From positions 6,042,598 through 6,106,597 of the forward strand of contig NC_135560.1 of the NCBI RefSeq assembly GCF_964340395.1: a stretch of DNA of 64,000 nucleotides, in the 5' to 3' direction. Below are positions 26,855 to 39,275 of the stretch, piece after piece. This DNA is from Glandiceps talaboti (lineage: Eukaryota > Hemichordata > Enteropneusta > Spengelidae). Position 1 is the stretch's first letter; every line of letters begins with the position of its first letter. Under the pieces are notes generated by a model. The model saw only the letters and a program-made list of their open reading frames with translations. It was not told the DNA's origin and did no database searches. A program made the position numbers and the translations under genes.

Positions 26855-27793
26855 CAAACCTTCTGTTATGGTATCCCAGCGTGAGGTCACTCAACACAAT
26901 ACAAAAGTGGCCTGCTCTTTTCCACACACCTTGCCTTCATACAAAGACACGTCCAAGGAAATACTGCTTCACACGTTTTCCTTAATATTATAGGCAGTGT
27001 ATATGCAGCACCACTGTGTACCAAAATGCAACAATGCGCAACATTTGTAACAACCCTGGCCTGGCATGATTGCATAAAACTGGAGCTTGTCAATCTTCAT
27101 CAAGATAATGGAACTTTAAAAACGCTGAATAAGATCCTGGAATGAATACACCTTGGCAGTCACGGGGTCTCCGAGGAGAACTGACAAGCTAACAGATCAA
27201 ATTTCTCTGCTGTTTTCTTTTGTGCCTGGTACTACACTAACAGAATGCATGATAGTGGAAAAGATTCCGTGACTTCTGTGTCACTGTCTGGTATGAGAAA
27301 AGCAGTATGTCAGATAGTGGAAAAGATTCTATGACTAGTTTCTTGCAAATCATCAGACAGAAAAAGTCCAAAAAGCTGTGTATTTGTGATAAACTGGAAC
27401 CCAACACTATCTAGAATTGACCAAAACTAATTTAAACTACAGGTTATAGAGTGGAACAAGTCTTATTTTAATAGGAACCAAATGGTTCTACCAGTAATTA
27501 ATCAGGTCTTCACACACAGTAGTTTGTAGTTTGTACAATATACACCATGATGCTCTCTGAGAGGGGTGCAATAAAGTGCCCTAACATGGCACAATGAGAT
27601 GATGTATGTTCACAGGCCAATTTTTGCTATGTGCCAGTTCTCAACAACAACATTTCTGCCAACCTTTTAAACTTTTGTGGTTTTTGACTGTCTCTTTCTT
27701 TTAGTTTTTTCACCAATATTTCAACATGAAATACTGTTTGCTTGTCAAAAAGTCACTTATTTTCCTCAAGAATGGGTTTGTTCAGACTTTACA

Positions 27794-27851
27794 TGTAGCT
27801 ATCTGGTGCGATGACAATCTTGTTTGAGCCAGCTAGCCAAATCTCTGGGCT
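27794..27851 (+). mobile_element. Truncated copy of the 88-bp MITE family
   Basis: The sequence TAGCTATCTGGTGCGATGAC ... GCTAGCCAAATCTCTGGGCT closely follows the right part of the complete element at 61809-61896, including the terminal AATCTCTGGGCTAT. The left terminal repeat is missing. A smaller piece (AAGTCTCTGGGCTATA) lies near 30287-30303. Confidence 0.55.
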
Positions 27852-27970
27852 ATACTGTAGCATACTACATTAATTTTACTTCTACTTTTGTATACAACTT
27901 TGAATTCAGTTACGGGAAAAACACAGCAAAGTTACAGCTAGTATGATGAAAACTCATCTGTGAAAATTTT

Positions 27971-28069
27971 CAGTTCATGAATTTAACTTTGTATTGCACC
28001 AAAATTTTGAAAATTTAAAAAAAAATTTTAAAATTTTGGTGCAATGCGAAGTAAATTCAAGAACTTAAA
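27971..28069. repeat. Foldback with ~45-bp inverted arms
   Basis: The left arm AGTTCATGAATTTAACTTTG continues into ATTGCACCAAAATTTTGAAA. It is mirrored on the right by AAAATTTTGGTGCAAT, then GCGAAGTAAATTCAAGAACT. Only a few A-rich bases separate the arms, so the transcript or single strand could form one long hairpin. Weaker pairing seems to extend outward to about 27931 and 28101. A foldback MITE is likely; the target duplication is not clear. Confidence 0.75.
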
Positions 28070-30688
28070 GTCACAGCTGTTGTTGTAGCTAAGATAACTG
28101 TATCATTTTGTGTCTAAGACTCAAAAGAGGAAAGACCAAACTATGATCTTGTGACAAGCAAAGAAATTCCCTTTCAGAGTTTTATTTTATTAACTGGTCT
28201 TTTCATAACGCTAACACTATCAATATTGTATATATCTTTTCTAATGTCTTACCTCTCACCTTGAACACATTGACCAGATAATATAACTTTGTGAACAGCA
28301 TTTATAACTGTACAAGAATGCTGTTTTTACGAGCCCAGACACATATGGTTGCAGTCTTACTATTTCTAGCTATCTAAACCGACTATAGAAGGGCACCGTG
28401 ATAAGTTTCTTAGTTATATTTTTACATAAATGTACAACTGTACAAAATGTATGATGTTTAGGATGGGATAAACTTGACCCAGTTAAGGGTGCTCACTTCA
28501 AATTCATGTGTTAACAAAATTCAACTCCCTTGCTTGTGCCATGTTTGGCAAATACCTGGCGAGCAACTTTTGTGATGGCACCCCTAATGTAAAAGTTAAT
28601 ATTTGGACTAGCATCACTTATTTGCTCAAACATCCAAGTGGACATTACACCTCATTGGTGTACTTGTTAGCTTCATTTTCTCCATGAAAAGGACTCGGGA
28701 GAGATTGACTGGAACAAAACTAACACAAGTGCATTTTTGTTTATTTTGTTGGTTTAAAGAAATCGCTGTTTGCTTCAGTTATTTAATGCTGAAGAAGCAA
28801 TTCAATTTCACTACCTTGACAAAACCACACCACCTATCACCTATCGCTGTCGTAATGGCACAAAAAATGACTAATAACACATTTTTTGTTTGATTTGCTT
28901 AAGTATTATCACTACAATTTCAATGCATCTAATGAACTGAGGACGTCAACAAATAGTAAATAGCCATAGACAAACTATACTCAACGTTAATCACACAGTG
29001 TAAACAAAATGAGAATCTGTAAAGTCCTTCTATTTATGCAGTCCCATTTTTAGGTTTGAGAACATCTGAACCTAATCTGATAAAAAGATTCAAACTTTTT
29101 AGACAAACTTAGACTACTAGTATGCTACACCATCAAAGCACAACAATCTTGTTTTTCTAACCGCTCAATTTTTACCAAAATGTTTGAAAATTATCTCCCA
29201 CTTTATGGAAATCAAAGACTATCCTAAAGTAAACCTTCGCTGCTAGCCAAAACAAGTACTTTATATGTTTTACTGATGGCAAGAAACAGGTCAATTGATT
29301 TCTTTGTACAAGGTCAAACGTTATGCACCATTTGGTATGAATGGACTGCGAACACACGAAACACGGGAACAACTTTGGAAGTTCCACTACATTCCTCTTC
29401 ACCAGCCAGGAAGACTTGCAGAACATGCACCAGGCATAACAGGAAGTAATCCATCACGAGAGTTATTTTTGGCAGGAAAGTGTTGACCGAACAAAGACAG
29501 CTGGAAATATCCAAACACACTGTGTTGGCAAAAAACTAGAGCTGTCAACATTTTATGACAGACCCACCAACTGGTACTACAGGTGGAAAAGTTCACCTGC
29601 CAGCATAATACCACAAGTTTATCAATTCTTAAAATATACTGGCGGTTGTATTGATTCACTAAACGTCTTTTTTTTCGATTACATTTGCAGAGTTTCGTTT
29701 TAGTAACTGTGTTATCTGAGTTAAAGAAATAATTCATATTTAACATCCAACCTAAGAAATCAATAATATTATGACAGAGAATAACATACCATTGACTGTG
29801 TCCCTGGTGTAAAGTTGGCAAGCCTCATATAGACTTAGCTGTAATATGCAAATTAGTTTCCCATGATGCAACCCACATAATGACCATGGTGCATAAATTA
29901 AACTAAATCCAATCAGACTATATCTTTACAACCAAGACGCCAAGTCATAGTCAAACAAGTTTTCTTTTTGTTATTCAGGGGCACTTATACATACATGAAT
30001 GTAGTTTTGATGCTTTCTTCAAAATCATTAATTTATGCTCATGAAACAAACTTTCACATAGTTGCAGTTGAAATTTATGAAGGACAAAGTACTATTACGA
30101 TGTACCAGAGAATACAGCTGGAGGTTCCATTCATAAGAATTAAGTTTAAAAACCTACTACGTCTTTTTTTTCAATGTCTCTTTTTTGACCCAAAAAAAAT
30201 AGACCTTTTGAAGCTAGCCAAGGGACTCGTTTTTTGCTTTGCTATTTCATGCTAAGCTTTGGATGGCTTGAGATATTAAGACCTTGACAAGTCTCTGGGC
30301 TATATTCTATCCTTCTCTACTCCCCAGTTCTTATATACCCAGCCAAGTTTTTTTCTTTCTCACAATACATCATCTCAAATTGGTGTTGACAATTTAGAGC
30401 ACCTCCCAAGTTCCCACCACGATTTTCTGACAGGAGAAGTCCATCAAATTGGCTGGAAGTAATCCAAACATTAACTTAAAGACTGAAGGCACCTTTTCTT
30501 TGAGCAATGCTGGAAGGCCACTCCAGTAATAACCTCCTGTTTTCTTCTTCAGATTCCACAAGTAAAATGAAAACACTACTTTGCATCCTAAGGGGGGAGA
30601 TTTTCCAGGTTGTTGGTTCCAAAGAATCTAACAATATTGATGACAGGTTCCTAGCATACACTTACTCTATTCTGAACCAAATTTCTGT

Positions 30689-30701
30689 TGACCTTTGACC
30701 T
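30689..30701 (-). promoter_or_regulatory. Exact DR1 nuclear-receptor motif
   Basis: TGACCTTTGACCT, i.e. AGGTCAAAGGTCA on the minus strand: two perfect half-sites one base apart, the form bound by HNF4/RXR-type dimers. Binding here is inference. Confidence 0.35.
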
Positions 30702-32706
30702 GAACATGTTGATGCTGTAAGGATATCTCTTTACCCAGAATTCCAAGCCAGTTTCCATGACTACATCAGAGTTTCCATGTATAAACATGACTCCAAAAGT
30801 TCTAAACAAAACTGTCAAGTTACAACAAATGGAGCAATTGGTGTGTAACATGCTTTTACGACAAACAAACAAAGATGGAAGGCAAAGGTGATTGTCTGAA
30901 CTTGTTTCAAGGGCTGGAACATAATATATGACACTGGCACGTGTCCTAGCAAGGAACCTCTCGACATGATTTCTTGTGGTTTGATTGAATCTAGTTCCTC
31001 CTGGATTAGTTTTTGCATTGAATGGGCTTGCCTTGTGTCAAGCAAGCTCAGTTTTTTTTTCCGGTGTGATGGATTACTGCAAATTTTTTCAACAAGAAAA
31101 CAAATATATGTATACTATTACTAGTAATATTAACTGAAAGAATCCAAAAAACATAAATATCAAATTCACGATTTTTTCCTGAATTGTCCACATCACATCA
31201 TATTGCCATCATGAAGCTGTGACTTCACTGCATTAGTGTTGTGACAATAAACAAGAACAAATAAATGACATATATGTATGTATGACATTTCAAAACCAGC
31301 CCACCTCTTTCAGTTTCAAGTGTCATCATTTCACATGTACACTCATTACAAATCCACTGAAAACCTACACTTTGTATAAACACATATTAATATTAATCTC
31401 CTGGAAACATTACAATGCATTTTCAATCCACTTGGTAACACCTAATTTTATCAGTATTTCTTTGACCAAAATGACCAATCTGAAGTATCCCCCTCTAGGA
31501 ATTCCCTACAAGGTAACGGAAATAGGACTAGCCGTGGGGCAAATACAGTCAGTTATACCAAGTAAAACAATGGTTACAGGCCTAATTCTCAGTTAGATTC
31601 AGAGGTTGAGGTCTCACCCTAAAGGGCTAGGCGTTACACGGAACGTGCAGCGAGACATGTTGAACACGTCAAATAACAAGTGTTTGTGTATAAACTTTAC
31701 CAGTATCTCTGTCACATGAATGATATACAACACCTCAATGTACACCTCTAGCTGTGAGAGTATACACTCAGGTCACTATGTTTAAGAGTTTGACCACACC
31801 TCCTTCCCCTATTCTCTGAATTTCCACCCATGGTTTCCAAACTTGTAAACATTTTAGCGAAATATTCACCATCTTGAAGTTTTAATGTAGACAATAAATT
31901 TGAGAGAATGTGAAATGAAGTTAGCACAAAGTGGCGAGTGTGTTTATACCACATTTTATCACTGCTTACTTTTAGCCCTGAATTTCAAACATATATCTCA
32001 AGTAGCATATGTTAGTTAAAATGATTTATTGCCTATAAATATCATAGTACAGATGTGCTATTCTGTGATGCTTCATCTGAATGCTGGACAAACAGCAAAA
32101 GATGACCACAAAAACCATAAATATACCGTTCATCTTAAAATACACATTTTACATAAGAACCAGTCAAAATATTATCAGAATGGTTCTTTTTGGCTCAAAA
32201 CAACACAGTAACATCAATCATGTTTTTACTTCGGGACATTGCTGTTATCTGTGGGTTCATCCCCAAACATAGTGACATTTTCAAATATCAAAGGTCATAG
32301 TTTATCTCCAAGGGTCAACACTGGAGGGTGCTATCACACTAGTATTGTTCTAGGTGAAAAGTTTCTCACGGAGAGGGGATTATCAGAAGCTTGACTGGAG
32401 GCTAGGTAGTCTTTATGTTCAGTCTGGTTCAAATAAGGCTTTTGATTGAGGGTTAACCTTACAGCACTGTTTACACATGACAAAACAAGAATATCATCGA
32501 GGACACAAGAAAGATTGTTTGTTTGTACAGAAAGTGTATCAGAAATATCACAAGTGAAATCTTGGAAGCTTATGCATGAACAAATGAAACAAATTTGTCA
32601 AAATTTTCAAAAACTTTCTAACATTCTTTGTAGCACATCTTAGTGAGTAAACACTTTTGAACTGAATAAAGTGAACAAATTAAGACTGAAATACCCTCCT
32701 CATCAA

Positions 32707-32742
32707 CCCCCCCCCCTCCCCCCCACCTCCCCCACCCACCAA
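32707..32742 (+). repeat. C-rich low-complexity tract
   Basis: Runs of C broken by T and A. The minus-strand Gly-rich open frame over it is an artefact of this tract. Confidence 0.8.
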
Positions 32743-34040
32743 TCATAACATCTGGACTCATTTGCATTAGGGTTATATTACACCTAAGAACACCTGAAAA
32801 CTCTGCAACCTTGGAGGTGTTCAAGTCCTCTCTATATACAAGATATGACCTAAGTCAACAAAGTATTATATGTTTTGGCTTTAGAAGTACGACACCATTT
32901 TGACAACACTGTCACAACAGACATTTTTGAATTTTCAAATAACAGACATTTTGACTTCCAAAAGACTAACATTATTTCAATCTCATGTTTCTAGAAACTT
33001 ATGATAATTTCTATCAAAAACAAACTTTCTATTTACTAACGGAAGCTCATTTATGGAACTCAGTCAACACAATATCATTACAAATGATATTTGGCTATTT
33101 TTAACTTTCTCTCTCTCTCTCCCTTCCTGTTCCTAAACCACAGAAAAGAACTTCATCATCCAACACCTGTGAGGAAATAACAAGGAATCGGAAGTTGGAC
33201 ATAATACCTGCTAAACATATAATCCATCTGAAAACACATATTTGCCAACGAAAAATAAACGTCACCACAAACAGTACATAATAGTAACTAGGTCTTTACA
33301 GGAGTCCAAGGCAAAGAAACCCACAGAGTAATTCATAAAAGTTTGGTCCAATTATAAAATTTTTGAATAGCGATATCTGTGCATGGCCTTCAATTCTTGT
33401 AGTATCACCATACAGTGTGTATCATATCACTGCACAAGGTCTGTCAACTACTTGAAGAGGAAACGTGACCTTCACACACCAATGACTCCACAGTTGAAGT
33501 GAAAACATTTCTATGGATCAATAAGTAAACGGCCAGTTATGGTTTTGTACTCCCCATTTTACAACGTACTTGGAGGTCAGAAGACAAATTACTGTACATT
33601 ATTTCATTATCAGTAAATATTTACAAGGTGTGGTTGTTTATGACACAAACTCATTTTTACTGGCACTTACATTTTATTTTGTCTGTTCTAGGTGACTTGT
33701 ATAAATGTATCTATTGATAAAACACAGTTCTATGGACAGGAGTTCATCCTTGTATCTCCTCCAGCCATTTAAGTGCTCATGCTTGCATGTACAATTCTAC
33801 CATGACCTCTGAAGTTCAGAATCATATTATTTGTTATGGCTTCATAAAATTTTGTTCTGTTTTTGATGTTTGTTTTACACAGCATGTTATATCTATGTTT
33901 AAAATACGCTGTGTGACATAATCCATGTGTATGTTGATGTTGATTCAGCTCCCACCATTCCTGCTACTTCCTGCTACTTCTTTTCTCTGATCTTCTTGCT
34001 CTCTGATCTCTCTTCATTATCTCTAATCTGTCTCATCTGT

Positions 34041-34181
<141 letters not shown>

Positions 34182-34182
34182 G

Positions 34183-34183
<1 letters not shown>

Positions 34184-34225
<42 letters not shown>
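34184..34225 (+). repeat. (CAAT)n microsatellite
   Basis: About ten CAAT/TCAA tetranucleotides directly after the CT tract, separated by CGCG. Confidence 0.95.
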
Positions 34226-36181
34226 CCAAATATGCAAACATATAAACAATTTGACAGTGTCCTTCAGATGTATCACATTGGTATCACTGTTGATACAACA
34301 TTGACATGTACAAGTTCCACAAATTCAACAACTAATTTTGAAAGATACACAGGCACTATAGAACAGAGCAGTCAAAACACTTGACTGTGTACCAGATACA
34401 TACAAACATTCACAAACCCCAACTACATGTATCCTTGAAAGTTTGACATTTGCAGACAAACATGACTAGTTTATCAACTTCATACTTCCATGTATCAAAA
34501 GTCCATATCATACCATGACACACTGAAATCAGTACTCACTTTTTGAAAACAAATAACTTGATGCTCAAAAACTGTGCACACTGCAACTTCCGAACTATGA
34601 AAACTTCAAACTCTTCCAAAGTATAATATTCTGAACTACTACTGCTCAGAGAGATGCTGCAAATACAGGCCTCCCTTTGTCTTCATACAATAAATATTAT
34701 CTTCTACGCACAATCTGCAAATAAACAAGAAATGAAATAAACTGGTGAGTAAAGTTGGTCTAAAATGATTTTAAAAGATATACATATTTTCTCAATTTCA
34801 AGACAACTTGTATCTTTCTAACAACAGTGTGGCATAGCATGGATACCCAGCAACATCTATAGTGCAAAATTAAGGTTTAATTCCAATACATTATATAGAT
34901 TTGCTTAGTCTGGTATGATGATTCTTTCTCTAGAGTGAAAAGCAATGAATACATATTGGTTATAAAGTAAAATAACTCAAATTGATCTACGTACTGAGAC
35001 AATGTACATCATCTCCTTGCATACTGGAAGTTTGGTGAACTGACTCAAGGACAAACATGAAGGACCCTCTCACTTCATTAACCCTACTACATTCAGACAA
35101 GTTTGCTTCCCAGCAGGACCAATATCCTAGAAACCCACAGCTGATTAAAAACTACTGAGATAGTATTAACCTCTGACAAATGGCGTGTTAACATAACCAT
35201 GGCAACATGGCAGACACCAAGGAAACAACCCCGAAAGGTCAAACGCAAACAAAATCAAAAGAAATATGAGAATGGATTCTCACATGAACAGATTGTGTTG
35301 GTACTTCAGTGATGTCATAACAACTGATTGCAGACATTGTGCTTTGATCTTTGTAGTTTGACAAATCTCAGCTGATTTTCCATCATTTGTACGAGATGCC
35401 GATGCCTGCCAGTTACCAAAGTCTTGTATATCACTCAGACATTAGTAGGATCTGATCAATGACTTAACTGTTAGCACATCAATGAACACATTCTTCGCTT
35501 CAAAACGTGTCAAAACTACCCATTATGTGATTAATCCCAGTTGAGGAATATTTCTGGTTTTTTAAAATAAATACCACATTCAACTGAAAACACATACTTG
35601 AGAATTATACGACATGAAGTCTGCACGTCTCTGTACAACCATACATTCATGATTCAAAGTGTACAGTGAATGCAAGGAACATTACAGACCAGAGCAAATA
35701 TTATATTTGGAAATTTGTATACAAATATACAACATTTTGCTCACAGCTTTGCACATCTGTTTCAATGACAAACACTTTACTTGCAATCTGAATGTATAAC
35801 TATACATACACATGGATCTACACACAAAAAAAACCATGCAGTTAGGTACTACTTGTAGTTCTATACAAATCTACAAATACAAACATTTGTTTTACTCGCT
35901 GTTCTCCAAATCCCTATTTATTCTGAAAAAGGTTATAGCTTACACATCAGCAAACAACTCTACTGTTACAGAAAACACATCAGAAGTCACAGAACAGAAC
36001 ATCTGCTCCTACCACCACTACAAGATGTAACTCATGAAAAAGTAAAATTTTCAGATAGTAGAAATCTGAATATTTCATACATGTATGTGAACAAAAACAT
36101 TCCCATCCCCTTATGTCATTACAAAGATCTAAAACCATATCAAAATAATCACAACAAATCTCTAACTTTATTACACCCTAC

Positions 36182-36353
36182 CAGTGTGCTCTCTAATGAT
36201 AGCCAAATTTTGTAGTTGTGAGTCAAAATGAGAAAAACTCACATTTCTTGTGAGTCACCACATAGTAAGAGTTAGGGGAACACCAAATTTTGGTGCATTG
36301 CATAGAAATTGTGTGCACCAGTAGCGCGTCAAATTGGTTTAGAGGGCACACTG
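36182..36353. mobile_element. hAT-like MITE, 172 bp, with TIRs and probable 8-bp target duplication
   Basis: Terminal inverted repeats CAGTGTGCTCTCTAA and (reverse complement of the right end) CAGTGTGCCCTCTAAA begin with CAG, as hAT elements do. Flanking octamers are CACCCTAC on the left and GGCCCTAC on the right, 6 of 8 identical, the size expected for hAT insertion. The interior carries TGTGAGTCAAAATGAG..CTCACA and a small palindrome CACCAAATTTTGGTG. It has no coding capacity and is therefore non-autonomous. Confidence 0.8.
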
Positions 36354-38147
36354 GGCCCTACTCAGCACACATATTGGAGAATAATCACATATTCTTTCAA
36401 TTTCAAATTTCCTCACATAACACCAGGAAAATGGAAAGTGCACATACACAAGAAATGCTTCTGTTAAATACATCTTCATACTTTGAATATCTGAACTCAA
36501 CGATGGCAATACCACATTTCCACTGATGGTTATTATAATGACTAACATACGTGTATTTTCCTTTTTACAAGATTAACTCAAAAGTGTTGACAGCTTCTTG
36601 AATCCATCAATTTTTACGACTCCTAAATGAAATTATATCAACAAACTGAGGAAGCCATTGCGGTTACTCACACAGGAAACGCATGACCAATGAACTCTAG
36701 AGGGCTCACTTCATTACACATTTATTTTTCTTGATGATAACTCTGTGGAACAGTTTATTAGTTTTCTGTGAAGTAGAATTAATCAATGAAAACAAGTCTT
36801 GACCCTAAAGGTCACTTTCATCATGTTCTCCTCACGCCAACTGCTGTGTGTGCCAAAGTATCAACAAATGCTTCATGCCCAACTGGGTACCACAATCAAA
36901 ACGTCACAACAAATAATCATGTACAGGCTTAACACAAGACAAAAAATATTTTGAATTAAAAGATGAAATTTATGAATTGGTATGCTATTTCTTTCAAACC
37001 ATTAAGAACATGCTACATAACTGTACACCTACACAGACAGAAAAATGGCTATGTGCAATACTGAGAGGTTCAACATAGGTTGACAGTATATAGTATCTAG
37101 GTAAAATATTACGGCTGCATCGAGATAAAGAGTTTATTTCACTGCATACATGTAGACTGGCCAGACCGGTACGTGTGCCCCGCTGTGACCCAACATCCTG
37201 CGAAGAGTAATCCCAAAGCAGGAATATAGTTGGCACAGTGCCAAGTTGTAGTAATATCGCCCCCACCACCGGTATTAGTGGTTTCATACACTCTAACCAG
37301 TAATGACGCACGGAAGTGTATCATTTACGTAATTTTTTGAATCAACTGCATAAAAAAATTCATATTTGAGTTCAATGACTGACTTGCATTCATACCATAG
37401 CAGTTTGTATCCACAAAATTCTCAACAACTGGCAAGAACATCATTATTCATCGTGGGCAATAAACTCATGTTGCCTATTAATAATGCTACAGGGATTAGT
37501 TCATGTAAGCTCCGAGTAAAATAAAATATTGTCGAATGTCTGTTGTCTTACTTCTAATAAATGTGAAGGCTTACTTTTTTGATATTAATCAATCATGTTC
37601 TAAAATCATATTACACAGGAGAATAGTTTGAATAAATTGTGTAAAGGGAATAATTAATGATTTTTTTTATTACATAAATGACATTTTTTCAGACAGATGT
37701 TTAGAACAGTTTCAGTGAACTCATCTCAATGGACGCTCTGGAATACATAGCATAGTATAGCTCACATCAAACTGTTTTTATACTATTTCTATGATTCTAG
37801 ATTCTATTACGTATCAAAAATATTTCACCTACGGAAAGATTTCACAAAACACTTGAAATATTTCCAACATAATCTGATACTGTACACGTGTATGCAGTTG
37901 AATATAACATGGCGTTTGATAAAGGGCAGTATGGATTTCACTGTCGGGCTATTAGAGACAATATTTGGAACAGGAAAGTCAATTTCTGACTAATACTAGA
38001 ATGTTCAAAACACTACTGCCCGGACTTAGGGCAGTTAATAACATGTATGTATTTATAGCTAGAACAGGATGGATTTCTAGAACCAATGTTTGAAACAAGA
38101 CAGTAAAGGGTGGTACATGTATAGGCAATGGGCGGGAGTAACAAACC

Positions 38148-38201
38148 CCCACCCATTCTCTTCCCCACCCCACCTGCACCGCACCCCACCCCGACCCCAA
38201 A
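38148..38201 (-). other. G-quadruplex candidate on the minus strand
   Basis: On the minus strand the tract reads GGGGTCGGGGTGGGGTGCGG and goes on with GGGGTGGGG, giving at least five runs of four Gs with short loops. Such an arrangement fits the usual quadruplex pattern; formation in the cell is inference. Confidence 0.55.
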
Positions 38202-38538
38202 CATGCATTACAGTTTAACATTATATAACAGAACAGCGTACATTAGGTGACAGAAGGACATGGCAGAGCAGAATGTAACAAATCAGTATCTGGTGAACCA
38301 TAAACTTGGCTAATTGTCATTTCAAAGTGACACATACCAATGAACTGAAACCTAGAACTCTTGTCGATATGCACATGGCATTCAAAATTTCCTCCAAATA
38401 TAGAACAGATATGATATGATACACTCGGAGTAACAGATATGACTTCCTTGAGGTCACACAATACACTGAAAGAAGACACTGTCAAGAAATTGTTAGCAAT
38501 AACAGATCATGACAACTGACCTGATGTCACTTATATAA

Positions 38539-39275
38539 GCTAGACAATTAAATGACTCATAAGTATCAAGTGTCATTTTATTTTCATTAGAAATACTGAG
38601 ATAAGAAATCATCTCAAATGATATATTCAGTATACAATCTTTTTTTTTCAAAACACATTCTACGATTCAGACAATTTTTTCTACTATTCTAGTACAATAC
38701 GTATATGTCCAACTGTCATTTATTAGCTAGACAACTAAATGACTCAGAAATATCAAGTGTCCGTTTTATTTTAATTTGAGATATTCAAGCTGTGAAATCA
38801 GCTCAAATGTTATAATCATTATATAATCTTTTTTACCAAAACACATTCAGCAAATTAAGATAATTTTTTCTTCTATTCTAGTACATTATGCCTATATCCA
38901 ACTGTCACTTGTTACATTGTAGCTAGACAACTATAAAATGACTCAGAAATATCAAGTGTTAGGGTTTTTTGGGTTTTTTTGAGGTAGGAGATCATCTCAA
39001 ATGACATAACCATTATACATATATATGTATAATCTTATTTCCCAAGACAGATTCTATAAATTAAAGACATACTTTTCCCCTATTACTTCTAGTACAGTTA
39101 ACTTGTTGGACAACTGCTGATTCAAAATTACCAAGTGTGTATTTATTCTCATTTCAAGGTATGACATCATCTCAAATGCATCACAGAACTATTATATAAC
39201 CTTTTATTATTTCCCAACAATTGATTTTACGAATTAACGATTGTTCTCTTTTTTAGTACAATACAAAAGTCAGGT
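38539..39275 (+). repeat. Tandem array of four ~190-bp units
   Basis: Units start with GCTAGACAAYTAAATGACTC at 38539, 38726 and 38922, and a diverged fourth (TTGGACAACTGCTGATTCAA) near 39105, with periods 187, 196 and about 183. Each then has ATATCAAGTGT, a TTTATTTT-rich part, ATCATCTCAAATG, TTATATAATCTTTT, AACACATTC and CTATTCTAGTACA in the same order. The third copy holds a perfect 22-bp palindrome at 39012-39033. Confidence 0.9.

Larger units (their letters stand above)
22712..34040. other. Noncoding, repeat-sprinkled
   Basis: The segment holds a tRNA-like duplicated unit (23051-23390), (GTT)n (24558-24630), AGGTCA repeats (26831-26854), a MITE fragment (27794-27851), a foldback (27971-28069) and a DR1 word (30689-30701). 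Open frames near 25260-25450 (plus strand) and 26222-26449 (minus strand) read like protein for short stretches, but have no partner exons. No gene is called. Confidence 0.5.

Noticed and set aside
36994-37324. Minus-strand frame with IPVVGAILLQLGTVPTIFLL, possible membrane protein exon
   Set aside because: No start in good context, no donor or acceptor in phase, and a second frame is open over the same span; probably part of an unrecognised repeat.
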